Assembly (NCBI GenBank): GCA_013399875.1
Contig: VXAZ01005694.1
Location: 3,206,817 to 3,270,816 of the forward strand
Reading direction: 5' to 3'
Source: Gymnorhina tibicen
Lineage: Eukaryota > Chordata > Aves > Passeriformes > Artamidae
DNA length: 64,000 nucleotides
The notes below the pieces were generated by a model. It searched no databases. It was not told where the DNA came from and worked only from the letters and a program-made list of their open reading frames with translations. A program made the translations under genes and the position numbers. This document shows, in pieces, positions 25,401 to 35,303 of this stretch. Numbering within the stretch: position 1 is the first letter of the stretch; every line of letters starts with the position of its first letter.

Positions 25401-28400
25401 AAGACTTTTTCTCCAGTCATTTCTGTCTCCCCATCCTGCCCCTGTGCCTCCCACAGGCACAAAGGCTCAGGTGTTCCTAGCTCCCATATGAAAACCCCAC
25501 AGTTCTTGGCTGTAATTGTTGTCTCTCTATTTAACCATGGCCCATAGCTCAGACTTCCCACCAAATGCTTTGTAAACATGGCTCATCCCTCTTTTCATTA
25601 CTGCAGGCCCTGGACTGGCTTTCCTCGCCTACCCTCAGGTTGTCACACAGCTGCCCTTGTCCCCACTCTGGTCAATCCTCTTCTTCTCCATGCTGATGAT
25701 GCTGGGTCTGGACAGTCAGGTGAGTCAGGTGATCCAGGGACAAAGTGGGGGAAGATAAAAAAATGTCTTCAGGTACAAGGGTGGTGTCCCCTTCTGTGCT
25801 TGGGACAGCGCTAGCAGAGTGGTTTTTGCTCTCATGCTGTGAGGGCCGTGCCATCATGCAGCATTTTGGCATTGTTGTTGATGCCAACAGCAGCCTGAGC
25901 AGAGCTGCAGCTCCCTGGCCTGGTCCATGGGTTAGCAGGGATAGATCCTGGCAGAAGGGAAGGGGTCATGCCTTGGAAAAGGCTGGTGCCTGGGTACCCT
26001 GACTGCTTTGCCGTCAGATGAGTTTTACAAGATACTTGAGGGGATGTAGCCAAAGGTCTCCACCCTGGCCCCTCAGAGCCCTCACAAAACAAAACAAAAA
26101 CCATTATCTCTGTGTTTTTACAACAGAGATACTTTTTTTCCTGATAATTCCACATAAAAGTAGCTACCCAGTGAAGCAGTGAATTGCAGCATGCCTTCCT
26201 TTTGAGTGCATTAAAATCGAAGGTTCCTGCAAGAGCCTGCACTTGGTCTGTCATATCCTCCCTTGTGCCCACACGCTCTCCTGCTGCAGCACAAACCACC
26301 AGTACAAAATGGATGCTCTCTTGGATTACAGATAGTGTTCACAAACCCGAGCCTACTTCACAATCAGACTCAAACCTATTCCTGAAAAGTCACACCTGGT
26401 TTCCAGGAAAATCTAATCAACCAAATCTGGTTTTCAATCATGTCACACTCTCATAAACACATTGTAAAGCTCATGACTGCATTACCACAGACATTATTTA
26501 GCAAAAAACAATTAAAAAAAATTCAAATAATACCTAAATGTTCTGAAAGAAGCTACATTTACAGAAAAAGAAAATTATCTCCATGGATTACTCACTCAGT
26601 GCTGGTAAATAGTTCGAGATGTGACAATAAGCCCTCTAAGCACTCTGTGGAATTTATTTGCTGCATTTGCTTCTAAAATACCCCTTGAAATTCTCCATGT
26701 CCCTTCTGATGGGCAGTCTTGGAGGGCAGGCAGTCTGTGGGGGGCTATCACTGCCTGGAGGAAGAGGCTGGGGGGAATGCAGCATCAAAAGGAAAACAAG
26801 CTTTTTAAAAGCACAGCTAAATACATGCAAAGAAGCTTTCTGTCTGCATGGCAGCTTATGCACATAAACCGGTGAACACAGGCTGCAACGGTGGCTGCAG
26901 TTCACATGCATTTTAAAGCATTCAGTTAAAAAAGCGCTTGGTTTTTCTACGTGCTGATTACATATCCTTTGTGGCGTTTGCGGATGGGGAGCAGGCATTT
27001 CTCATTTGGGTCAGCAGCCCAGTTCGTGAGGCACAGCAGGGCCTCAGGGCATCTCCTGCACCCCAGGGCTGCTGGACTGACACTGTCCCTTGTGTGCAGC
27101 TCTGCAGGCACAACAGGGATGCCCGGAAGCCCAGCAAGGAAAGGGAGGCCGGGCTGAGATCTGTGTTTGTGATGCAGCGACCAGCTCCAGCCCTTTAGTG
27201 ACAGTGGGAGCAGGTCCAGTGAGTCTCCTGCAGATGCAGCACAGCTCCGGCTGCCTCTTCCTGCCAGGGTGCTCATCCCCTCTGCAGTTCCTCGAGTGGG
27301 ATGAGTGACCTGTACCCAGTGACAGACACCTCCCTCCTGTGCCCTCACTCGCGTGCCTTGGTGTTCCCTCTGCTCCGATCCGTCCGGGCCTCAGCTCTCT
27401 CCCGTCTAGACCCTCTTTCATACTATACTCATGATTTCTTTTAACCTTCCAGTTTCCAGGTCAGGCATTTATTCCTCAGGGGAGCTGGCAAGCCTTGTGC
27501 CTGCCAGCCTGTGTCTGTCCCACATGAGGCCACCTCGCACGGGTTGGTCATGAGGTTTTCCAGCAGTGAGATCACTCTCATGGATCTCTGCTGCACATCT
27601 GGCAGCTGTGGTCTAACTCCCCACGGGTCCGTGCATCCCAACAGGCTGCTCTGTGTGGCTGAGGAGGGAATAGCAAGCCCTTGACATTGGGAGAGGGTCG
27701 GAGAGAGACTCTCCTTCAGACAGAGCTCCCACCGATATTGACTCCCAAGCCCAGATCACTGGACCCAACAGCTTGTGTAATGATTAAATCCCTAAACGGG
27801 AAAAAGAGCAAAAGAGAGAAGTTAATGGGAATAAAATGCTTGGGAAAGAAATAATATTATGGGGTGAGGCATGAGGAAGAGAAGAATATGTACTAAAAAT
27901 TGTGGCTGGAGAGAGTTGGTGGGAAAAGCAGAATTTTTTGGAAAGCAGACTGAAGAGGCAAGAACAGGAGGCACCAGTGCTCAGCTCCTCGCCGCTCTGA
28001 AAGCAGAATGCTTTCTTTCAGGTGCCTACATATCTTGTCCAAGCAGCCAAGGTTTGGTCTGTAGGCTGGGAAAAGTGAACCCCAGGCCAGGCAGCTGCAG
28101 TCCCTGGGGCTGGAAAGGTGAGCCTTCTCCAGGCTGCATGCCCCATGAAGTGTGAGGCTGTCATGAGGCAGTTTTCAGTAAGTTGCCGGTTCTATGGCTA
28201 GAAAAAGCAATGTACGACCCTTTACTTCTGCACCTCATCCGTTACACAGGAGCTTAATTTTGATAGGAGACAAAGAGAATTCAACTCACTTTGAAGCCCT
28301 GTTTCTCAACACTCATCTCCCTGTCTTTCCCTCTGTGCGTTCCCTGACTTTGATCCTTCTTCCTGCACCAAAGGGCTGTCAGTTTTACTCCATCCCATTA

Positions 28401-31400
28401 TCTAGGACACCATTTTCTTTGCTCCTTCTCTGCCGGACACCACTTTCTGCCCCTGACCACCCCTGTTTCCCTCCGAACCCATTTCTCTTTCTGCTCTCAG
28501 ATCCCCTGGCCCTGCCTCAGATCCGGCAGTGCCTGGCCACGCACCCATGTGGAAGGAATAGCTTTCGACAGTGGTTTTTTAGTCGTGCTATCTCCTCACA
28601 TTGTGGTGCCAGCTCAGTCCTGACTCTTCCAGACAACAAGCCAGGTGGGATGGAGTGAAGAGCTCATTGTCAGTGGCTATAAAGGCAGCTTAACCCATGC
28701 GTGAACAGCAAAAGATGCTTTAATGGCACTCATATCCAACATAAAACGCTTAACTCATTAAAAATTCAAGTGGAAGCAGCTGAGCTTTGACGCTCTGGGA
28801 ATACTGGCTTTCCCTGCAGATATAAAACCCTGGGCATGCCCATCTCCCTTTGCCTTGCCCTGGCCCATGTGGACGCCACCCCCAGCAGTCAGCAGTGTGC
28901 AAGCTCTTCCACCATCCCTGCCCAGCTATAGGCTCAGGCTCTCCATTTTTATTCCACACATCTTCCCAACCCCCTGCTGCTCTTTTTGGTCTGTGTACCT
29001 CCACCTCCACTCCGGGGGCTTTTTTTCTTCCAGGGACAGGGAAGTCCCTGACTTCGAAAAGTGATGAAACCACTTTCATTTTCATTGCACTGGCTTGTAC
29101 ATTTGCTTAGCGTGACCAGGGAAGCCATTTTGCTGCCCTCATAAATTCCCAGGGTTGTTGCTAGAGGCACAATGTGCTCTCTGAAAGAGGTGTGTTACCT
29201 GTAGTTCCTGGGAGCGAGATATAAAAGTAAATCTCACAATTTATCAAGAAATAGGAGGGAAGGATGCACTTCACTTCTATACAGTCCAACCGCCCTTGTG
29301 CCAGAAGGCAGAACTAGTGGAAAACTGGAAGGCAACACTCATGGGGATTTCGTCACGTGTTATGGTGCAGACAACATCATAATACTGTGCCTGGTACAGC
29401 GCTGCACAAACCATCCAAGGGTTTCCATCTCTAGAAAGATGTGCTGTAAGGTTGGGCTTTTGGTGTGCTACATGCATGTAATGTTGTGCGCTTGAAAAAG
29501 TGAAATAAAGCCAAGGACTGGGTGGTCAGAGATGTTGTTATTCATATGCACACGAGACTGGGTAATGCAGGTGCTTACTGAGTGTTTTAGATCACTGAAC
29601 AGCCGGGCTGTTCACACCCCTGTGGCAAGGGCTGTTGCCACAGGCTGAGAAGAGCAAGAAGGGAAGAGCGATAAAGGTCCTGCACGTGTCCCAGCAGCAG
29701 CTAGACACAGCTGTGACACAGAGCCTGGCAGCGTGGGGAGCAGGGCAGTGATGGGGAGGCCCTAGAGAGTCTGTGAGAAGAAAGTGGAGGCTTTTCATGA
29801 GAAGCAAAATACAGAGATTTATCTCAGCTATTTTTAAGTATTTAACTTTGGTGATTTTAGCTCCATCTATATTCAGTGGGGAGAGAGATGAATTTTCAGA
29901 AGATGGTTCAGACCAACTTTGTGCAGAAATGCCTCTTTCTTTTCTGGAGTCTGAAGAGAGTCAAATGTGTGTGGGGTTGATGCGAGGCTAAGATACTTAT
30001 ATATATATATATGTATCTCCTTGGTGTATGCCTTTTCCCGTAGTTCTGCACTGTGGAAGGGTTCATTACAGCCCTGATGGATGAGTATCCTCGAGTCCTA
30101 AGAACCAGGAAGAAGATCTTCATCGCAGTGGTCTGCTTCATCTCTTATCTCATCGGCTTCTCCAACATCACCCAGGTACGGGTGGCTGTGCTTGCACCTC
30201 CGTTCCTGACACCCTTCTGGCCACTTTGGCGTAGCACAGCAGCACCAAAGCTTTGGGAGAAGTGGCAGCACTTCTGCTCTTCTGGATAAAGGGGTTTGCT
30301 CATCACTGCTACATCTCAAGTGACTTAGGATGCCTCCATAATTTTACCGTCATCCTATTGTCAGTCTGGCCTGGTGTTCTGCTATTTGCAATAAGGACTC
30401 TTGCCAACAGAGCCCAAATTTAGGGAATGCTTGCTGCAAAGAGTTAAGATAACACAAAGAAAACCAGTCTGTTGAGGGCTTGAACCTCTGGGGCTGAAGC
30501 TGAGGCTCACATGAGGGGAAGTGAGGGCTGAGTGGTCTGGAGACCATTTGTGGAGCACTGTGGGTTCATGAGGAGGCAAGGCAAAACTCCTGGGAGGGGC
30601 AGAGCACACTAAATTAAGTGAGTCCTTCTAAAGCAGAGAAATATAAGAAATCCTAGTGCATTTCTTCTTTTCTCCTCACCCTCGGCTGTGCCTGAACAGG
30701 CAGGCTAATTGTCTGCAAGAGCACATCAGTTTTGCTGCTGGGAACCAGACTCCAGTGGAAACATTGCAGCAGTGGCTGTACTGTCCAAGGAAATTAACAT
30801 TAAACCAACAGACATGGGCAGTAGCAATCCAAGCTGCCGGCTGATGTTGTCGATCATAATCTATAACGGAACTCCTTGACCTTGTTTTTGTTTTTTTAAG
30901 GGCGGCATTTATGTCTTCAAGCTGTTTGATTACTACTCAGCCAGTGGCATGTGTCTTCTGTTTCTTGTCTTCTTTGAGACCATCTCAATTTCTTGGTGTT
31001 ACGGTAAGCACAAAACACCTTGTTCCTCTGTTTTCTCCACGGGCATGGTGAGTTACTTAAAGAGCCAAAGCCAGTGAAGACAATGACAGTTTTGCAACTG
31101 AAAATAGCTTAGACTGATAACTTCAGGAAATCAGGAGTGGAAGGCTGTCACCTCACTTCTCCAGGCCATCACAAAGACCTCTGCACAGACTGGCAGATGC
31201 CTGGGGTCCTTCCCTCTGGGTCCTCGAGAGAACACCAGTGACATGGAAGCTGTTAGCATAAATTTGTGTCCCAGTACCCCATCCCCTCCAGCTAATGCTT
31301 CTCATGCCACAGCACCGTCACCCTCTTGCTGTGCCTGGCCTGTGCTCTGCCATGAGAAGAGGTGAAGACCATGGTGCAGAGATGGGGTTTTTTTCAATGA

Positions 31401-34400
31401 TCATTTCTTCTTGTAGGTGTGAACAGGTTTTACAGGAACATTGAAGAAATGATTGGCTACAAGCCTTGCATCTGGTGGAAGATCTGCTGGGCCTTCTTCA
31501 CACCTCTTGTCTGCCTGGTAAGACCCGAGGAATCCTCTCTGCAGAAATGGGTTTAGAAAGGCCTCTAGGTGGGCTTTAGGGAAATACTGTGTTCTCAACC
31601 CAGCACAGGTCTGGTGCAAGGGGGTCCCAGGCAGACATGGGATGGGTAAAGCGATACAGGAGCCTCTTTCACTCTGCCTGCTGGAAATCACCCATTAAAA
31701 AGTTCTAGATGATTGCTTTTAATCTAAATAAGGTCATCAGCTCTTCATTCTTTTTTTTTTTCCTGAGATGCCAGAAGATAAGCAAAATAATTTAATGTTT
31801 CAAAAAGCTTTTATTGGTTCTGGCTTTCAGCTGCTCCAGCTTCAGCCTCTGACAGGCTTATGAGAGCAAAAGCTATCACCAAATGCAGGATAGCTGACTG
31901 CAGAGCCATTTGGCCTTTGCAGGTTCCTGCCCTTCCAGCAGAAGTAGTGCAGGGAGTGGTGTGATAAGGCCAGTGACACGAAGATGAGGACTCCTGAGAC
32001 CAGCTGTGAGGATGCTGTTAACTTGCGTGGGAGCTGCTGTGGGGGCACTGCTTTTCCGAGTAGTCTAGTGAGGAAGGAAATCAGGGATATTCCAATTCCA
32101 GCTTTTTACGTAGGATAAGAAGAAATGATCTGAAGTTACCAGCCGGTGGGCTGGAAGAATCTAGAGTAATGTTGGGTTCCTGTAAGGCTGTTGGGACCTA
32201 AGAGGATAATAAAGGAAAGAATGGCTGGACCCTGACTTTGCACACTTTCCCCTACAACAGCCGGTGTTGTTTTCCAGGGTGTGTTCTTCTTCAGTGTGGT
32301 GGAAATGACCCCTCTGACACTGGGAAAATACGTGTATCCTGCGTGGGGACAAGGCATCGGCTGGCTCATGGCCCTGTCCTCCATGGTTCTGATTCCAGGG
32401 TACATGCTCTACTGTTTCTTCACCTCGACAGGGACTCTCCGGCAGGTAGGAACAGCTTCACCGCCCTGCTCTCTGCTCAGGGCAAGCTCCTCCCTGACCT
32501 GAGCCTGGACCGAGCAGCCCCTGCTCTGACAGAGTTGTCAGAGTGCACCAGGCTGGTGCTGCAGGAGCTCTGTGCACCCTCTCCCCCAGGGAGGGCTCAG
32601 ATCAGTCCCAGGGCACTGAACAGCCTCCAGTGACACAGCTCGCTGGAGAGGACCTGCCAGCACAGCTGAGCAGGACACATCTGAACCCTGGCAGCTCTGC
32701 TGGGCTGTGGCTGGACACACAGGTAGACCTTCAGGTGATCTGCCCTTTTGTCTGCTGTTCCTCATTGAGATTTGTGCGGTCATCACCACAAAAATTGAGC
32801 CCTCCTCCCCTGAATACCCCTTTGGTGTGGGGTACTGGAGCCATGGAAGGGTTTGGGAAGAAATCTTTGAGGTTTCTTGACCCAGAGAAATCTCAGCTCC
32901 TGACAGTCCCTGGCTATGGGCATGTTTACTTGGCACTCCTCAGCAGGGAGATCAGCATCCTCCAAGCTTGAATCCTGAAATATCTCAGGCGAGGCCCTGC
33001 CAGCAGCAGAGACAAGCACAGGGGTGGTTTGCCATGTGCTTTTCAGAGAGCACTCGGTGACTGAGGGGTTAGGAAACAAGAAAGACCCGCAATACCCACC
33101 ACTCTCGTCTTGTTTAAAACATTTTCTTTAGTAATTTGTGCAGGATTTTATGTAGCAGTGAATCATGAGCCTCTGCATCACACCCGGTACTTACTGTTCA
33201 GATTTTATTTACAGTGTTGACATTCAGTCTTGAGAGCACTGTGCCCCAAGTCCCTGGCTCGGTGCTGTCTGCCACAAGCTGCAGATGTAGGAAGTCTCCC
33301 CAAGAGTGTTGATTTATGGCTTTCCCAGCCCAGCTGGAACAGCAACCAGACGCCATCTAAATCACGAGTTTACTTAGGGATGCTGTATTTTTAACAAAGT
33401 TTGACTCAGAAAAGTTGTGGCTGGAATTACTGGGCTGAGGTCAGCTTCAGGTTCTCTGCCTTCAAGGTGAAGTTGCAGGTGGATTTGCATTTTCTTCCTC
33501 CCAGCCTTCCATTTGGATGGGCTCTGATGTGGGAACTGGGTGGGTTTGGGGTCTCAGATCTGCTTTCTGTTTCTGGTTTCTCATCTGAAGCTGGGTTTAG
33601 GTACTTGTCCTTCCTGCAGAACTCAAGCCAGGGTGTTATGTCAAGCCACTTTGTTGATTTCAGGTTGAAGGCCAGTGCAATTCCAATAGCAGGCCCTTTC
33701 TCAGACATCTGGAGGATTCCTTATTCACTCATAATGTGAGCTGAAAAGGGGGGAAGGGAAACCTGAAAGTACAGCTGTGGGTTCAATCCTGTGCCTAGTC
33801 TCAACCCTGTTTCACTGGAGATGCACAGCGCAGCATCTGGGGGAGCCCAGACGAGTCTGCGACCTCCCGGGAGTAGCTCGGCTCCTCCTGACCAAGGGCT
33901 TGTGCCAGTTATATCCACAGCACTTCCAAAGTGCTGTGTACTCCTGTGCTGCCCCAGAGGCATGGAGGGAAGCTCATGACTGTGTTTCCACCCATCCCCT
34001 CAGCATCTTGTGCAAACCATCAGTACCAGTAAGCAGCATGAGTGGCTGATGTGCACCCTCCCTGTCTGACTCTTCCTCTAACATTGCCCACAAACATCAC
34101 AAGACCCAGACCCCCTCTCAATCATTCACAGACCCAGGAGTGAGCAGCAGATGGCAGCAGGAAGAAAGTAGGCTAATCTGTGTGTGCATGTGCTGGTATC
34201 AGAGAGACAGAGAGAATTTCTGGCCTCTTATATGCACAGATCCTGGATTAATTTGTAATAGAGCTGGAGCTGGAGGGAAATTAGATGCCAATCCTGAATA
34301 AAGTGGTTTTGACAGACAGGAAAGATTATAAGTCATTCTGATCCTACTGAGCATGAATGTGAGAGGGGAAAAACATACCATGAATGGCAGAAGCAGTTCA

Positions 34401-35303
34401 GTGAACATTTCAGGGCCTTCACCCAGCAACAGCCGCTTCAGTGGTATTGGAGGGTAGGAGCTTGTTTCCCTTTACTGGAAAGAAGTTCTACCTGTCTTAG
34501 TGATGTCAGGTCAGGCTTAATCCTCCTCTGCATTCTCTTCTGCAGTGCACAGCATCAGTCCCTCCCTGACTGGCAAAAGTGATTCATTCTTCTTCATCAC
34601 TCCTGATGCTTAGTCCACACGCCTCCAGTAATGATTTGCCCCTCCATATTTTCCTGGGTTCTTGCTTCACTTTACTTGACTCTGCAATTTTTGTTTGATC
34701 AACTCAGGGTGACAGGAATTGCTGCTGTGCAAAGGTTTGTGCAGGTGGATGTTCTTATCTACATCAAAGGCACGGACTGTAACCTTGTTAACCTGCTGTA
34801 GTTATTTAGTAATGCTTTGTAATCAACCCTAATCGGAAAAGGGTCTGCTCTGAAGCCTGTGGCATTGTAGCTCTCTCTCATTCCTGCTTGCAGCTGGTGT
34901 CGCCTGGTAACAGTTTGCTTTGGTTATCAGGATGTTCCCCAGATTTCAGATAAAAGGAGGAGCTGCTGTGCTCCGTGCAGTATCAAAGCAAAGGTGACTT
35001 GCAGGGGCTTTCGGGGCACTGCCAAATGCTGCTGGAGGAGCCACTCCGTGCACCATCCCCTCGCCCTGTAACCAGGGTCCCTTCGGAGCCTTGGGGCGAG
35101 GGTCCCAGCCCTCAGCTGCTGCCATCCGTGCCCTGGCTGTCCCACTGCTGCTGCCCCCAGCCCTGGCTGACACGCTGTCTCCTTTCGTTCCCGGGCAGCG
35201 TTTGCAGCAGATGACACAGCCCAGGCCAGAGGCACACGCTCAGAACAACGGCCTCCAGCCGAAGACGTCCTTGAATGGGAGGATCTCGGATGCCGCCGTG
35301 TAG
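13161..35303 (+). CDS. SLC6A1L: GAT-1-like Na+/Cl--dependent GABA transporter (SLC6 family), complete 14-exon CDS
   Basis: Fourteen exons join with consistent phases into 1803 nt, 600 aa (human GAT-1 is 599 aa). The LeuT-fold signatures are present and sit one residue beyond human GAT-1 numbering. TM1 has the G60-Y61-A62 and G64-L65-G66-N67 substrate/Na+ segment. R70 and D452 form the outer gate, and R45 and W48 the inner gate. Y87, Q292, S296 and S332 are the chloride ligands. Y141 is the TM3 substrate tyrosine; N328, D396 and S397 are sodium ligands. TM6 reads FSYGLGLGS, as in GAT-1, not FSYAICLG or FSFAICLG as in GAT-2/GAT-3/BGT-1. C165 and C174 form the expected EL2 disulfide beside three N-glycosylation sequons. 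The likely role is plasma-membrane GABA reuptake with 2 Na+ and 1 Cl- in neurons or glia. The N-terminal 42 and C-terminal 34 residues differ from GAT-1. The symbol is provisional; SLC6A1 itself is less likely because the neighbour is IQSEC3. Confidence 0.93.
14515..14690 (-). repeat. CR1 LINE 3'-end fragment
   Basis: This is the reverse complement of the CR1 3' end: ATAGAATTGTAGAGTCATAG tail copies, then TGGGTTGGAAGGGACCTTAA, then the conserved region through ACCCAGCCTTGAACACTTTC and the AGGGCTGAGGCATCCACAGC segment. It lies antisense to the transporter, inside intron 1. Similarity fades after about 14690. Confidence 0.85.
15112..15560. promoter_or_regulatory. CpG island inside intron 1
   Basis: The block is very GC-rich with dense CpGs, strongest at 15200-15420, and contrasts with the AT-richer sequence on both sides. 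An unresolved base (N) at 15253 marks sequencing or assembly difficulty. No coding exon is recognised in it. It may be an internal or bidirectional promoter, or an orphan CpG island. The downstream flank (about 15395-15450) returns abruptly to ordinary composition. Confidence 0.5.
17905..18036 (+). CDS. SLC6A1L: Coding exon 2: TM2 and first intracellular loop
   Basis: It is 132 bp, in and out at phase 1, between a TTTCAG acceptor and a GTACTG donor. It encodes the rest of G81 to K124 and the first base of G125: TM2 with chloride ligand Y87, the [13 protein letters not shown] segment and the [13 protein letters not shown] loop. GLGVWR is GAT-1-like; GAT-2/BGT-1 have TAWRKICP here. Confidence 0.96.
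18701..18801 (+). CDS. SLC6A1L: Coding exon 3: TM3
   Basis: It is 101 bp with acceptor TTCACAG and donor GTGAGT. It encodes the remainder of G125 and V126-A158. Y141 in LNIYYIVII corresponds to human GAT-1 Y140, which is essential for GABA binding. The short intron 2 before it (18037-18700) shows nothing notable. Confidence 0.96.
18802..21357 (+). other. SLC6A1L: Intron 3 of the GAT-1-like gene
   Basis: This 2.56 kb GT-AG phase 0 intron has no exon or known transposon that I can recognise. It contains a small direct duplication: a 17-base unit starting GTACAGCTGC occurs at 20139-20155 and again at 20169-20185. The frame of exon 4 happens to stay open for about 240 bases upstream of its acceptor, but that stretch does not resemble SLC6 protein. 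Confidence 0.8.
21358..21467 (+). CDS. SLC6A1L: Coding exon 4: extracellular loop 2 with disulfide and glycosylation sites
   Basis: It is 110 bp, from acceptor GGTGCAG to donor GTACGT. It encodes E159-W194 and two bases of E195. C165 and C174 match the GAT-1 EL2 disulfide. The sequons are N177-Y-S, N181-D-T and N185-L-T. The middle one sits one residue earlier than in human GAT-1, where the aligned position here is D182. Confidence 0.95.
21468..21837 (+). other. SLC6A1L: Intron 4
   Basis: A 370 bp phase 2 intron ending CCACCCTTAG. Nothing else was seen in it. Confidence 0.9.
21838..21970 (+). CDS. SLC6A1L: Coding exon 5: end of EL2 and TM4
   Basis: It is 133 bp, encoding the last base of E195 to K239, and begins with the GAT-1-like RNMHQM. 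TM4 (about 213-232) is followed by the WKGVEWTGK loop. It ends at donor GTACAG in phase 0. Confidence 0.95.
21971..23160 (+). other. SLC6A1L: Intron 5
   Basis: A 1190 bp phase 0 intron ending TCTTTTTCAG. No exon, repeat family or notable motif is recognised. Confidence 0.85.
23161..23295 (+). CDS. SLC6A1L: Coding exon 6: TM5 and extracellular loop 3
   Basis: It is 135 bp, phase 0 at both ends, encoding V240-E284: TM5 starting [10 protein letters not shown], then the [12 protein letters not shown] segment, nearly identical to GAT-1. The donor is GTTTGT, slightly weaker than its neighbours. Confidence 0.96.
23296..24419 (+). other. SLC6A1L: Intron 6
   Basis: A 1124 bp phase 0 intron. It contains a G10 run at 23527-23536 and nothing else recognisable. 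Confidence 0.85.
24420..24523 (+). CDS. SLC6A1L: Coding exon 7: TM6 substrate and ion site
   Basis: It is 104 bp, encoding V285-Y318 and two bases of R319. TM6 carries chloride ligand Q292, S296 and the GAT-1-type unwound segment SYGLGLGS (G298 and L301 equal human G297 and L300). GAT-2, GAT-3 and BGT-1 have AIC residues here, so this exon is strong evidence for the GAT-1 subtype. Confidence 0.96.
24815..24939 (+). CDS. SLC6A1L: Coding exon 8: TM7 and intracellular loop
   Basis: It is 125 bp, encoding the last base of R319 to S360 and the first base of G361. It contains N328 (sodium) and S332 (chloride) in the CCINSTTS segment. The preceding intron 7 is only 291 bp. Confidence 0.96.
24940..25606 (+). 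other. SLC6A1L: Intron 8
   Basis: A 667 bp phase 1 intron, fairly AT-rich, with no recognised element. Confidence 0.85.
25607..25719 (+). CDS. SLC6A1L: Coding exon 9: EL4 end and TM8
   Basis: It is 113 bp, encoding the rest of G361 to Q398: [10 protein letters not shown], then TM8 ending GLDSQ. D396 and S397 match the GAT-1 sodium-site residues D395 and S396. The donor is GTGAGT. Confidence 0.96.
25720..30043 (+). other. SLC6A1L: Intron 9 (4.3 kb)
   Basis: Second-longest intron of the gene, phase 0. No exon-like block or identifiable transposon was found. It ends with a (TA)n tract at 29997-30013, about 30 bases before the acceptor CCCGTAG. Confidence 0.85.
29997..30013 (+). repeat. (TA)n microsatellite near an acceptor
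   Basis: About eight TA units lie in the branch-point region of intron 9, between 29997 and 30013. The acceptor is at 30043. Confidence 0.8.
30044..30175 (+). CDS. SLC6A1L: Coding exon 10: IL4 and TM9
   Basis: It is 132 bp, encoding F399-Q442. It begins [11 protein letters not shown] as in GAT-1 (T401 equals human T400); GAT-2/BGT-1 have FVCVE. TM9 follows a basic RTRKK stretch. The donor is GTACGG. Confidence 0.96.
30176..30900 (+). other. SLC6A1L: Intron 10
   Basis: A 725 bp phase 0 intron ending in a T-rich tract and TTTAAG. Nothing else was seen. Confidence 0.85.
30901..31003 (+). CDS. SLC6A1L: Coding exon 11: TM10
   Basis: It is 103 bp, encoding G443-Y476 and one base of G477. It carries outer-gate D452 in [11 protein letters not shown]475 (SWCYG) replaces the phenylalanine of human GAT-1 (SWFYG). 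Confidence 0.95.
31004..31416 (+). other. SLC6A1L: Intron 11
   Basis: A 413 bp phase 1 intron ending TCTTGTAG. Nothing notable was seen. Confidence 0.85.
31417..31517 (+). CDS. SLC6A1L: Coding exon 12: IL5 and start of TM11
   Basis: It is 101 bp, encoding the rest of G477 to L510: [13 protein letters not shown], then [15 protein letters not shown]. The match to GAT-1 is close, including the tryptophan pair entering TM11. The donor is GTAAGA. Confidence 0.95.
31518..32277 (+). other. SLC6A1L: Intron 12
   Basis: A 760 bp phase 0 intron. An AG at 32259-32260 (CTACAACAG) also looks like an acceptor but would break the frame. The one used is TTTCCAG at 32277. Confidence 0.85.
32278..32445 (+). 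CDS. SLC6A1L: Coding exon 13: TM11 end and TM12
   Basis: It is 168 bp, encoding G511-Q566: [14 protein letters not shown], the [17 protein letters not shown] loop and TM12, matching GAT-1 through to the membrane exit. The donor is GTAGGA. Confidence 0.95.
32446..35198 (+). other. SLC6A1L: Intron 13
   Basis: A 2753 bp phase 0 intron with no recognisable exon or transposon. It ends CGTTCCCGGGCAG. Reading through the exon 13 donor would reach a stop within about 20 codons. Confidence 0.85.
35199..35303 (+). CDS. SLC6A1L: Coding exon 14: cytosolic C-terminal tail and stop
   Basis: It is 105 bp, encoding R567-V600 and a TAG at 35301-35303. The tail has the same length as human GAT-1 (34 aa) but little identity after the first residues. 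It ends DAAV, where GAT-1 ends in the PDZ ligand AYI. It may be a weak class II-type PDZ ligand. Confidence 0.9.
   Translation, partial: RLQQMTQPRPEAHAQNNGLQPKTSLNGRISDAAV

Noticed and set aside
32260..32277. Upstream AG at 32260 as the acceptor of exon 13
   Set aside because: It adds 17 bases and breaks the frame; the AG at 32277 keeps the frame and the GAT-1 alignment.
13161..35303. Identity as SLC6A12 or SLC6A13, expected from human synteny
   Set aside because: TM6 (SYGLGLGS), TM1 ([11 protein letters not shown]) and the [11 protein letters not shown] segment are GAT-1 type; BGT-1 and GAT-2 have SVAGEIIGLGN and FVCVE at these places.
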